Source: Nematostella vectensis
Taxonomy: Eukaryota > Cnidaria > Anthozoa > Actiniaria > Edwardsiidae
DNA length: 64,000 nt
NCBI RefSeq assembly: GCF_932526225.1
Contig: NC_064039.1
Coordinates: 9,194,139 to 9,258,138 of the forward strand
Reading direction: 5' to 3'
Made by a program: the position numbers and the translations under genes. The stretch's first letter is position 1. Each line of letters starts with the position of its first letter. Under the pieces are notes generated by a model. That model made no database searches. It saw only the letters and a program-made list of their open reading frames with translations, and was not told the DNA's origin. Of this stretch, positions 1-12,199 are shown one piece after another.

Positions 1-3000
1 ATGTGAATGGTCTCCTAGCGTCAGATAAATAAGGCCATGGAAGAGAGAGCGAGATGTCGATTCTAACAAGCAACCTGTGCTTACTTAAAGGGACAGTGTC
101 AGAACATATCGTGGGCCAAGAAAAAGCAACCCTTCCTTTAAACTTTCTAAATTTTTTTAAAGAAATCCTGTTCATAGATTTGGTTTTTCCATATCAAACA
201 TATTCCTTAAGGATAGTGTCCTTCGTTTGCATTGCCTTATATGGTCATTGATGCCCATATTTAGAAAAGCTAAAGTTTTCCCGCTCCCTGATCTACAGAA
301 AATATGGTGAAAAATGCTGATTCCTGTCAATTTGAGACTCGCGGCAAGAATTTGTCAAAAAACCTGACAGCTTGGTCAAATTTGTATCTTACTAATCTTG
401 AAAAGCCCTTAGACCCAGGCCTCCCAGAGATTGACCGAGCGGGTTTGAAGGTCACCCAAATATTGATATGTACTGCGATACAGCTACTTTGAGTTCAAAA
501 TCATGGTTTAGATCACATATATTCGCGGCAATCTTTACTTAATTTCTTTTTGTCTATTTTTCTGCTAGACAGAAAACTCTTGAAGTCTTTCTGACAACTA
601 TTCTCAATATCCCACAATGTCTATCAAAATATATTGGGCAACAGGTGGTCCTAGGACTCAGTTATGTGGAACTCCGTAAACATGTATTTCAAAAAGCGTT
701 AATTTCCTACGCCCCCTCCATCCGCTTAATAATAAGAGCGAAGCAGAACTTCGATGCAGGGAAAGTGTTTGTCATCGTGGTATTTTCATGGTGCGGTTTT
801 TCAGTCCATGAATCACCGTTGTCTCCTGGGAGAAGCCTGACAGAAATGGCCTGTCAATCGTTTGGATTCTGTCTTCACGACTTTACATATTGATTTAAGT
901 ACAGCTCAATTAAAAAAAATGATTTGGTGCTGTAATTTGAATATGCGGATATGGGAATTCACACTTCATTTGCTTTTGGTTAACGATATTTTAATGAATG
1001 AAAGTGATAACAGTTATTAATTGCTGAAATAAACCCAGAGGCCCGACTATTATGTGGTTTCGCTTTTTTTTGTTTTCGCGCGCTGCTCGCCTGACGAATT
1101 GTAGTTCTTAATCCACTGCCTAGAGACGTACCTTTGTTTGTTTTTACCTCAAGCCGGACTCGCTCCTTGATTAGGAGATTACTTTTTTAAGTAGCCAAAA
1201 TATTTACTGATTAAGATTTTACTGATAAGATATGATGAAATTGATCGATGGCATATCGATAGTTATCCTTCCAGTGTAAATGATAGCTAAACCATAAGGA
1301 GCGTTCATATGTAGTGTATACTTCTATGATATTACATGTGTATTTCGAAGTTCGTGATCAAAAGTTCATTATGCATTTGTTCATTGTTTATTCAACTGGA
1401 ATCCCCTCCCGGGGAGCATGTCAAAGCGAATTTATTCTGGGTTATCCTTGCATTAAAAGGTTTCTACTCATTCAACTTGAACTTTTTAAATTTTCTAAGG
1501 AAACCGTCCATTGATGTCAAGCTGTCATCCTTTTATATCCCTTCCAAAAAATATACTTTTCACTTCCGGTGTAAACCGCTATCCAAACAATACAGGGCTT
1601 GCAAAGCGCCCCATAAATGGCCATCATCCCCTAGGCCAAATTGCAATATCATAGAATATAACTCGGTATATCACTCGAATCAATTCTATGTTTACTGTCC
1701 TAAACATAACCAGCAAAGCACAAGGTTTGTCAAGAATTCAGCGAATTTCAAGCCCAATAACTTAATTAAGATTTCCATAGCTGTAAATTCCCAGTTGGGA
1801 TAATTTGCGTAGTAGCGATTGATTGATATCTCATCACTCCCCCAGGTTATTTCTAGAAAACGGCTCGAATGTAAGTAATAAAAGACGGTTAGTTGTGTTT
1901 GATGGCTAATAGACTGTTCATTGTCTATTTAGAAAGAAAGACCAAGATATCATTCTTTAGTGTAAGCGGTCAAAAAACTCTGAAATGGACGAATGTACTA
2001 CTAATCTCAGAGTTAATGCTATCCCTCAGTGATTTCTATATCAGATTTCGTGGTTTTGGGGGTAGGGGGAACTTATTAACCGTGATATTGGGAAGCCCCT
2101 TACTTTGTAGTGCGATTAGATAACGGTCCATATCGTAATGGTATCGTTCCTTAGGGAGATACCTATAGGCAAAGGTAAGCGCTTCACACGCTTGATGGGA
2201 AACGTTCATGGAAATAAAAAAACATCATTTCAACTATTTAAAATCGTTCTTCACTGTTAAAAACTTGTACCCTAGCACTCGAAGGAATACTTCTTCAAAT
2301 GAAATCTCTTTCGATGTACTAAAGAGAGAGTGGAGCGCTAAATGTAGTAACCTTATCTCTCGCGGCATGAATGGGTCGTGAGTGAGAACTCAACGAAAAC
2401 CTAAAAATACTATTTTTAAATCTCATAAATCAATGGCTTCGTTATTTATCTTTGTATGTGCATCGCTGTCTAACACAAAAGTGATCAATGATTTGCTTCC
2501 TTGTCCAGTTTGTAGAAGGAAGTGTGAAGGTTAAGGTCTGGTTTGCTTGTATGGAACTATTGGTGCAGTGGAAAAGTCCTACATTCGGGAAAAACGAATA
2601 TTTTGACATATACATGTCTCGATTAACACTGACAATAGGTCCCCGCTGAGGACCCAAAAGCCACATTAAAATACAGTCTGTGCAAAACTCTCCTCAACTT
2701 TCTGAACCGCTACTAAATTCCCTAATCGCTTTAATAGCAAGTCGCATAATCTATAGGCAACAAGTTGTATCAAGTGCATTTTGAATACGACTTACCCGAC
2801 ATTCGCTAGCCGACATACAAGCTAAGTAATTTTCTCTCTTTTTCCCTTTTCCTAAGTCCTTCTCGGTTTTACTTTATGCGTCAATACAAAACCGTTGCTC
2901 GTATAGCCTCTCCCCAAAGCCCACTAGCTCGTATTTATGCTCAATAACATGGCTCTTTCGCGACCAGCTGATATCTATTAGCTGGGCTTTTCCTGTTATG

Positions 3001-4837
3001 AAGACAGGGCCTTCATGATGTTAGCATTGCGTTAACTTGCATTGTTTGCTTCAAACATGCACCGCCAAATCACCGTGTGTAGGTCCCCACAGCATGAGGT
3101 GCTCGGTTAATTGTGAAACGTCTGCCGTGAAGCAACAAAAGGATCTTTTCAATTGGTTAATAGCTAGCTTAAGTGGAGAATCATTAAAACTAATGCCGGT
3201 CCCGTTGTAGCCAAGAGGTTTTCGTATTAACTCGCATTAGACGGCTAATCTTGCCCTAGAAATAGCCTACACATAAGCATGCGCTATATCAGAGTATAAA
3301 CTATGCCGTTTAGCTCGAGCTTCATAAATATTCCTACAGTTTTATTAGTATTTGTTGGCATGTGAAAACATTGCCAAGGGGGTCGGTAGATCTATACGCA
3401 TTTTTCTGAAAGTTGTTTTTGTTTTGAAAATTCAACGAAACACTCGAAGTTGACTATGTGATAGCTTTTCGGGTCTAGGTTCCGTGACCAATATTTTTAC
3501 AATATTTTGTGGATGATTCATGACCAAATAAAGCCGCCCTAAACACGCATGGCAAGGAGTATATTTAATAGTCTTAAAAAAGCCTTAAGGGCATCCTACA
3601 AAATAGTCCCATGCTAGCATGCACTACGACGTCACAGATACTCAAATTGTCAAAAACCCATCCATCACTCGATTCGGCCTGTTGTTGAGCTGACTCGAAT
3701 TCAATACCAATTTGTCTTGGAGTAATCACTAAAAGTTAGCTTTCTAAGTCTTAAACAAACCCTGTATGTTTATTGCATACATTAATCTGAGAGTTTATAT
3801 TAGTTTATCACTCACGGTGTCATGCTGACGTTGTTATGGCAACGGATGTGGATCATACTCCGCGAAAAAAAGGGCACAAAAGAAAAACAATTATAAAATA
3901 TCTATAATTAGCGCAATCAAACTTGACCAAGGTCAGATTGTCTATAGAAATCATAAACTATCAACAGTGGATTCCAGAGTCCCCCAGAAAACATTTTTCC
4001 GCTTTTACCTTAAGATTTACGATGAATTTTACTTATGTACAAAAAAATTCTACTAATTAAGAATCGTAAAAAAATATTTCAAGTGAAGGACTATACTAGT
4101 TGAACGGAAATTCGAGGAGGATTTAATTAATTGTAACGGATTAAGGGTGACACACGGAAGTTGTGCGGTATTATAGCGGTCGCTATACGCGGAAGACGTG
4201 CGGTAACATGCGGCCTTTGAGGGTTTACAATATGGCTTGTGAGACTCGTGTTTGAGGATGTAGGAAGGAGGTAAAAAATAACAGTTAAATGACAACAGAC
4301 GTAATCGTAGTTTACACGCAGGTTATTAATATTTAGGATTCTTTGGGGTAAAAAAATATGAGGATTTACCACATTGTCAATGCGCCCTCCATGTGCGAGT
4401 TTCTCGTGCGTCCCCGATCGCGCATACTCTACCGCGCTTTCTCGACCGCGCATTTATCAGTCCTCGCTCTTTTACTGTCCACAGCACATCAAGCTTTCTT
4501 ATAGTCTTAAACATCTGGCGCATTTTTACTCGCTATCTTAGTGTTTACCGCGCATTTAGTTTTCCTGTTTTTTAGCGTCTACGGCGCCCTTTTTTCTTGC
4601 ACTCTTGGCGCGTGCGTCTACGGCGTTTTTTCTTCTTCTTGTGTTCTAAGAAGTCTAGGACGTATTGGGCCTCGCGGTATCTCAATAATTTTCTTTTTTG
4701 TTAGCGTCTACGCTGAATTTGTTAAGTTCTATTTTGCATCAATTGCTCAAGTTTCTCTCCGTCAATGTTATCGCTAAACTCGACAGGGACATACGCCACG
4801 TGCACGGTACGCTCGTGTGTGGTGCCATGTTATGCAC
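1..4837. other. Unique AT-rich DNA, no gene recognised
   Basis: Many short frames (the longest is 155 codons at 1336-1803) lack recognisable domains, splice context or codon structure. No repeats beyond simple T/A runs were noticed. Confidence 0.6.
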
Positions 4838-5330
4838 TATTCAATTGATACCCCGGCCCCCAGACACTCGGGACAGCGGGGGAGTAACGGGGGCATGGCC
4901 GTGGAAGTACGCTTTTGTACAGCTACATCTCTCCCGGGGGGTGCGGGAGTAGTAATTTTTTGCCAAATTAGCGCGGGTTTTTAGCCAGGCTAGTAACGCG
5001 AAACCTAACGACAGCTTCCGAAATTTTTAAAGATCTGTGTATCGATTATTTTGCCGTTCTTGTTTTATACATCGTGGGGTGTCTTTATCGTTGAGTCTTA
5101 AAGCGTTGGAGGATAGTTTCAACAATTTTCGTTTGAGTTGCTCTAGTAGAAGTCGTTGAGGTAGGAAATCTAGAAAATATTGTACCATACGACGGGGCAA
5201 TAGGTGTGGGGATTGTAACAGCACGATTCCCCCCCCCCCCCCCCCGGCGGCGGGAGAAAATTAAAAATGTAACAGCGCACAAATGTTACATTCCCCGCTA
5301 TGTCCGGGGGGCCGGGGTTTCAATTGACTA
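4838..5330. mobile_element. Putative non-autonomous DNA transposon with terminal inverted repeats
   Basis: The left end TTCAATTGATACCCCGGCCC matches, in reverse complement, the right end GGGGGGCCGGGGTTTCAATT, and similarity continues inward to CGGG/CCCG near ACAGCGGGG. The interior of about 450 bp has no convincing coding frame and contains a C-run of about 17 at 5229-5246. The target duplication could not be settled. Superfamily unknown. Confidence 0.5.
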
Positions 5331-5635
5331 GTGAATTACACGCTGAGTGAGCCAGTCTTATACCTGTTGAATCAATTCGAGAAACTTTAAAGCCACAGCA
5401 AATTAAAACGGAATGCAGAGAGCTCGTGCTAGCTAGTCAATGATATCTTTTGTCTTTAAATTGGTCCCGCCGAGTGACGGCGACATCACAATGAAATAAA
5501 GCGATCACGCGGATTGTTGTATAGACCTCCATGCAGGATTTTTATTAAATTTTACTCACTTTCTAAAGGAGTTTTTTTTTTTAAATATTCTCCTGCTGAG
5601 ATTGCTTTCGCTTTATTCGAGCTTTGCTGCTTTAA

Positions 5636-5793
5636 GAGAGAGATTTGATTTAGATTACATCAATGCCGGTCCTAATTGTTGCATTCTGTCTAGTATAAAA
5701 AGACACGGTGTCTTGAGAGAGAGATTTGATTTAGATTACATCAATGTCGATACTAATTGTTGCATTCTGTCTAGTATGAAAAGACACGGTGTG
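5636..5793. repeat. Tandem duplication, 81 bp unit
   Basis: AGATTTGATTTAGATTACAT occurs at 5641 and 5722, and the two copies match except for a few bases. The unit is a multiple of three, so one frame reads through both copies without being convincingly coding. Confidence 0.85.
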
Positions 5794-6037
5794 ATGATTT
5801 AGTTAAACAAATATGATTTATTTTATTGAATTGGTGCTTGTTTTGATGTTGATATTCCTTCGGGTTATAAATCTATTGAGGATAAGAAAAGTGTCGTTTG
5901 TTTATTAAAATAATGTCTCATTTCACGATATGTTACAGGCCATTAGGAGTCACGAAAAAGCTTACAATAGTCCAGTGGTATGATTAGAAGATGAAACTAC
6001 AGACAAAGCCGTCTGCGCAGGCGTGGTGGCATCACGT

Positions 6038-6201
6038 AAATCAATCCACACAGGGTTATGTTTACGCCTCTGTGAAAACAGAATAGTGTCCGCTGGCGAT
6101 TCGAGCGAAACTACTCACGATAGGCTAACCCTCAAAATGTCAGCGAAACTTCTCTGTTTTCACAGAGGCGTAAAACATATCACTTTAACCCGTGTTGATT
6201 T
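6038..6201. repeat. Imperfect inverted repeat of about 50 bp arms
   Basis: Arm 6038-6086 (AAATCAATCCACACAGGGTT then TTTACGCCTCTGTGAAAACAG) pairs with arm 6151-6201 (CTCTGTTTTCACAGAGGCG then CCCGTGTTGATTT). The 127-codon frame across it (6023-6406) is not recognised and is probably incidental. Confidence 0.6.
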
Positions 6202-6204
6202 ATT

Positions 6205-8860
6205 TCCCTTAATAGTCTTAATATTTTCTTCACAATTGTTCAGCTTAAAATTCAACGATGCCCGCTGGACACACCGACTAAGAACGCATAAATGCATTGG
6301 GAGCCTCGGTTTGGGGAAAATTTTATGCGCGCGCATACCACCGAGAAAACTTAGTGAGGTCGCACTGTATCTGTGCCTTCTTAGTGCCTATGTCCAAGGG
6401 GCATGATGGAGTTCGAAACTGGGCCACTGGTTGTGTCATGCTTTGTCATGTCTGAAGAATTCCTAAGATTCAGGATTCCTGTGGTCCTCTCCAAGTTATG
6501 TTCGGTGACCACAGGAAGCCCGCGTAGCTATTCCGATTTATGCCGGTTTTCTAACGTTTAGGGACGCCTGCGGAGGAAGCTATATTTTGATTGACCTAAA
6601 CACGTGCATGCATGTGCTAAGAGTTGCTTCTTTTATCTGCCAACAAAATAGTGGTTCTCCTTAATTTAATCTAATGATTCCTATTGATATGGTTGGGAGA
6701 ATTTAGTTGAAGACTAATTCATTGTTTTGTTGAACAAAATATAATGTATATGTTCTCTGCAGCAGATTATTATAAGTTATACCATGGCAACTCGGGTAAT
6801 TCACTTGTTAAATTTCCCCGCAAAGAGGGATAAGTCAACCCGACCGTCCCGAAGAGAAAGTTCATCACTAATTTCCCCAAGTTGAAATTGTATAAGTCTG
6901 TGATACCTTGATCAATGAGGAAATAACGATAGATTACGAGTAATGCCTGCACTTTGTGCGCAATGTTCTTTTCTACTCTCTGGAGACCACCGCTCTACAT
7001 AGTTGCTCAACAGTTTTGCTCTGTATAGTCACTGACGCGCATGCGTAATGATACGAGGTCAATTCCTGTGCTGGAAATGCAATCTTCTGTTTGTTTACCT
7101 GGTGGAAACTAGGAGACAAGCATTTTGGTTCTAAATCTCCCTCATGCATTAATGATGGGGACAATTTCGGAGACTATTAGAAATTTAGAGATTCATCAAC
7201 CCATCTATCTTTGGTTTCCCTCTCTAGTGGGAAATTTAGAAAAACACATCAACAATGCAAGAAGGAAATTAAGAAACATCTTTTGTTTTTCTAGCGAGTT
7301 TCGTTAGTAAAACAATAGAATCCTTGTTGACCATGGTATAATATTTGATCATTGAGTTAGTGGGGGGAGATTTGGAGTTGGTCACAAGTATGAGAAGAAA
7401 GGAGTTAAGCAGATGTAGATAGTGTTCCTGTGATGGCCTTTTCCGCGTAATTAACCGCAAACTCTGATACCTAATCCGAGGTTAAGTCATGCTAGCGACG
7501 TATTGTTGCTTATTTAAGCTCAGTTACCGGCGAGAGCAGAAAGGATGTTTTTGTTGAATAGAGGTAAAGAGCTTGGCTTTCTGCGAAGTCCTCATACCCA
7601 GGCTAGTATAGGTAGTGACTCTGAGAAACTACAATCAAATTTGACTTACTAGAGAGACTATAAAAAGATTTGCGCAAGAATACGAGGTTTTTCTTGCGAG
7701 TCTGGTATGCCCCTTTAGAATCGATGGATCATCGAGAATAGATACGTAATTTTGTATGGCCAGCCAATTAAGGCTCATTACTTTTCGCTACTATCCATAC
7801 GAACGAATTCATTGGGTACTAACGATTACTTTTTTTGCGCATTGTAATACTAATAATTTCAATGAACCCTTAATTCAGAAGCAAACAGGCTTTCAGGTTA
7901 GTCTAGATATTTTACCTAAAAAAGTCAGTCAAGTGCAGATGTAGATTAAAAAAAAACCGCGTATACATAATTTTGGATGGCTTTTAACTGGATCTCCCAA
8001 AGTACGCGAATGTTTCGCGAATGTTTCATGCAAGGCGGCGGTGTATTTTAGCTCAAGCTTTATCTTTAATCGTCGTAATCACCGGGATCTCACATGGCGA
8101 AGAAAGCGCTAAATTGCTGTCTTGTTAGTATCGCCACATGCCCTACTACTAGAGCTGGTAGTACTACTAGTAGCGCCACTTAATACGACGACATCACGAA
8201 ATCCTACCGTGCCAATCCACTCGTAGCTCCTTATCCCAAGTGGTTTAAGCGATTTGATGGCTCCTCTTCTGTTCATGCATCTATCAAGTATGGATTAGCT
8301 TCGTTTAGTCTGTTTAGTTTCCTGTTATAGCCTCTAAACACAATGAAAGCATCCCTAAATCCTCCACTTTGTCCTTGTGTTGTCTCACCTAGCCAGTTCC
8401 GCGGGCTTGAGACAATGTTGACAAGAGTGGTTTTCTAGAGAAGGCAAGTCATTACCGTAGTAGAGCTCGGGAGGTCGAGACTTGCGTGTTGACATTGTAA
8501 ACAAATAATATAGGATCCGTAAGAGGATCAATGAGATAGCCTTTGTAAAAACACTTCGCTAACTACGACAAACTCAACCATGTGATTTCTATTACTTTTG
8601 ATCTTAAATGAATGCGCCGGCAATTACCATGACATCTCTATCAATACGTCTTGCGGTCATAAGAGCGTGGGCCAGCTTGGACGCAAAAAACCTGAGACTG
8701 AATGTTCATAGTGAGAAACCCAACGCCGTAATGTTTGCAAATGTTTAGCGCTGCTAATAACCACAGGCCAGCCAACTATAGCTGTAATTTTTTTTGCCAA
8801 TCAGTTCCATCGCCTGCATTATCATGGCGGCACTCAGAGTCTTTTTCAGCTGCAATTTTT
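6205..8860. other. Unique non-coding stretch
   Basis: Frames of 60-63 codons only. A small palindromic patch at about 8140-8180 (CTACTACTAGAG against TACTACTAGTAG) is the only structure noted. Confidence 0.55.
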
Positions 8861-9310
8861 TCATCCTAGCAAAGTACATCCTAGAAAGCATCCATTTAGG
8901 TCATCCTAGCAAAGCACATCCTAGAAAGCAACCATTTAGGTCATCCTAGCAAAGCACATCCTAGAAAGCAACCATTTAGGTCATCCTAGCAAAGCACATC
9001 TTAGAAAGCAACCATTTAGATCATCCTAGCAAAGTACATCCTAGAAAGCAACCATTTAGGTCATCCTAGCAAAGCACATCCTAGAAAGCATACATTTAGG
9101 TCATCCTAGCAAAGCACATCCTAGAAAGCATACATTTAGGTCATCCTAACAAAGCACATCCTAGAAAGCATAAATTTAGGTCATCCTAGCAAAGCACATC
9201 CTAGAAAGCATACATTTAGGTCATTCTAGCAAAGCACATCCTAGAAAGCATACATTTAGGTCATCCTAGCAAAGCACATCCTAGAAAGCATACATTTAGG
9301 TCATCCTAGC
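8861..9310. repeat. 40 bp tandem repeat, 11 copies
   Basis: The unit is TCATCCTAGCAAAGCACATC followed by CTAGAAAGCAACCATTTAGG, with few substitutions between units. There are no spacers, so it is not a CRISPR array. Unique AT-rich DNA lies on both sides. Confidence 0.95.
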
Positions 9311-9624
9311 AACGAACCAAGTGTGAGGAAACTTCCATTTCCATCGGCTGATTTGAAGAAAATGTTGTCATATTTTTTATTCAATTTGGTGAATAAAGAA
9401 TTTCAATTTTTGTTTGTCTTTTTAAATTTCTTATATTTATCTGTCTTCCAATACACTATCCACTACAATTTATTTATTGAAAAATTAGTATGTATTGCGT
9501 GACTATAGCAGTATGTTTTGAGTATGCCCTTTTTAGCCGGCTAGTACTCTATAACGGTTGTTCCAGCTGGCATGACCTTATAGGTATGGCTTTGCTTATA
9601 AAGTCATCCAGCACAGACTGAGCA

Positions 9625-9636
9625 CGCGCATGCGCA
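9625..9636. promoter_or_regulatory. NRF1-like palindrome
   Basis: CGCGCATGCGCA fits the NRF1 consensus YGCGCAYGCGCR. A near match (CGCGCATGCGTA) lies at about 7036. No gene start was recognised nearby, so function is doubtful. Confidence 0.2.
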
Positions 9637-12130
9637 ATAGGCCTGTAACCACTGGCCATGTCATCACAGTCGTCTGAAATTGATCATGTCTAGTCGCCAT
9701 GTTTGACGCTGTGAATGGCAGCGCGCCACATGACAACATGATGATAAAAAACCATTCACCTCAGGCAATATTACCAAAGCATCATGTACTGGCCTTACTG
9801 AGACAATGATACGCAAAGCATCACGGACAAGATTTACTCCGACAAAAAAAGGAACAAAAAAATTCATACACGATGAAAAGCCTGGAAAATATGCATGCAG
9901 ACCAAACCAGACATAAAAAAAATGCATACAACGATAAAAAAATTCATGCACGGCTTAGAGACAAGAAAAAAAAAACATGCACGACTGAAACCCCCCCACC
10001 CCCTCCACTTTTCTAATGGTCCGCCCCCTAAGGGCTATTTGTGTGACTCTTTAACATGTTTGAAGACGTCTCAATAGCGCCTAACGCCAACGTCATTCGA
10101 TTTGTGCATTAGCACAAACACTTCAACTCACGACTAAAACCAGATAAAAACCAAAGAACAATCCTTAATATCTCTAAATACGTGATTAAAATATCGATAG
10201 GTTATTGAAGCTAAAGGGCTTAGGGAAAAGAGTGCTGTAAGTGTTTCCCTGGAAAATAAACAAACAAACAAACATCGTCTAGCGTGGTTCGTGCTAGTAT
10301 AGGTACCTTTGTCATGCTGATAAACAAAACAAAACAAAAAACACGATACAACATATAACCTTACGAAACACAAAGCTAAAATTTTTTTAGCTGTTTGTGG
10401 TGGCATGGGATTTTAAAACCTACAAGGCATTTTTAATCGAAGTCGCTCTTGAACTGTTCAGCTTTCTCATAGCTCAACTCGTTCTAACAAATGGCTATGA
10501 CGTTGTACTGGTCTAACAGCAGGTTCAAATACATGTGTGTTACCCTAGCCTCCATTTGCCGTCAAGGTGCCTTCCTTGGCTATATTTTATACGGGACTGT
10601 CAACCACACTTGGTGACCTTCAGTCAATGTCAAGTAGAAAAAAAAATATTATGTTTTCTTAAAATACTGTCTCGCTTGTATAAATTTTGCATTTGATGAT
10701 CGTTTGATTCCAACTAATTAAATGACAAATGATTTACGTACTTACTGTGAGGACGCACCTTAAAATCCCTTGGTCAGCTGTGTTTTATGGCACGGTCTTA
10801 GCAATGTTGTACTCACTGATTGTAGTAAGAGAAAACTTCGATGGAAGCTCTCATTTTTGCTTTCATTAACACCGAGTGAATGTCACTGGGACTGTATCTT
10901 TCGTTGCCGTAATACCGAACCCGCCTTTTTAGAAGCTGATCTCCGAATTTAGCTGCAGCTGATTACGGAACGAGCTTAAACATGTTACTCGCTTTTGCAC
11001 AGAATATTGATTGCTGAAAAGTGCCCTTTCTCTCCAAGTTCCTGAATATTTCTGTTATCGTATATGGCAATTAGTGGTCTGATCACTTAACGAAGAGAAC
11101 CCGGGACCTTTTTCTCAAATTGAGTCGTCTTAAATAGTCATCGAGTGCCGTAATAGAATCTACTTTCCTTTGGGTTGTTTGGGGTTCCGCGGTTTCGTCT
11201 GCCTGTTTTTTTATCTAGTTTCTCCTTCCGTCCTGACGGTACACTGCTCACAAACGCAAGTGAGTGCAGGATAGACTTGGTTGATAATTGAGCCGCTCAG
11301 AAGTAGTATATTCCGCCTTTGATGGTAAGTGTAGGTAGGTACGTAGGTGAGTTCCTTCGTGAGTTATTTGTGGCCCAAACTCTTCAATTGTAAGTCACAT
11401 CGTAATTAATTCTTGAAGGTTTCATTTCATTCAAGAGTGGAACAAAATCACTGCTGATGTACGGTCGCCTTAATTTGTTGTCCCCATCTCATACCCCCTC
11501 AATATATAAGAATCACCAAGAGAAAAAAAGACGAACCGATCTACCCTGTAAAAAAACTGTTCATGGCGAACGGAGAGCTATCTCGGATTTCTCGGTGAGT
11601 AAATGGCCTTTGGGAGAAAAAGAGGTATTTTTGTCGCGCGTAATGGCTTTTAACCGCACTATCGTAGTTATTTCAGACTCCGAGATCCTCTGAAGTCATA
11701 GAAATCATAATAATCATTAATCACTGCACGTCAGGTTTAGGTTGTAAAGAGTTGTAATTTACTGGTAATAGCTGTAATACTTGAAGACGACGAGTTTTTA
11801 TTGTCGTCGATTTTGTGCTATCCCTCGTCACAAACTTTCACAATAGATCTTAAGTCGACTTCTTGAATAAGGTACGGTCTCGTTGCGACCAGTATATATA
11901 TGTGACGTCGTATTGCTTATGTTATGATAGAGCTATACGCTTTTTTACTTATAAGTCGTCTATATATCCTGTCTATTCGCTTATGACCTCATAAATCACG
12001 AGTGACGTATCGTGGCTATATGGCGTCGTTCCTATGTTTACGCCATCTGTAGGAAGGCAACAGATAAATAATGTCGCTTAATATTTTCTTGCGATAAGCG
12101 TGCCCTGATTTAAGAGGTTCCATAACGACC

Positions 12131-12199
12131 AAAACCCGATAGCGCCACGACTGGATACCGACGAAAACCCGATAGCGCCACGACTGGATACCGACGAAA
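12131..12199. repeat. Tandem duplication, 33 bp unit
   Basis: CCCGATAGCGCCACGACTGG occurs at 12135 and 12168, followed each time by ATACCGACGAAA. Two near-perfect copies. Confidence 0.85.

Noticed and set aside
1336-1803. 155-codon open frame
   Set aside because: One frame this long is expected by chance in a window of this size and composition. It has no recognisable domain, signal or splice context.
6023-6406. 127-codon frame
   Set aside because: It crosses both arms of an inverted repeat and shows no domain; better explained as a frame through a small mobile element.
8861-9310. CRISPR array
   Set aside because: The 40 bp units are directly contiguous without variable spacers, and the context is eukaryotic.
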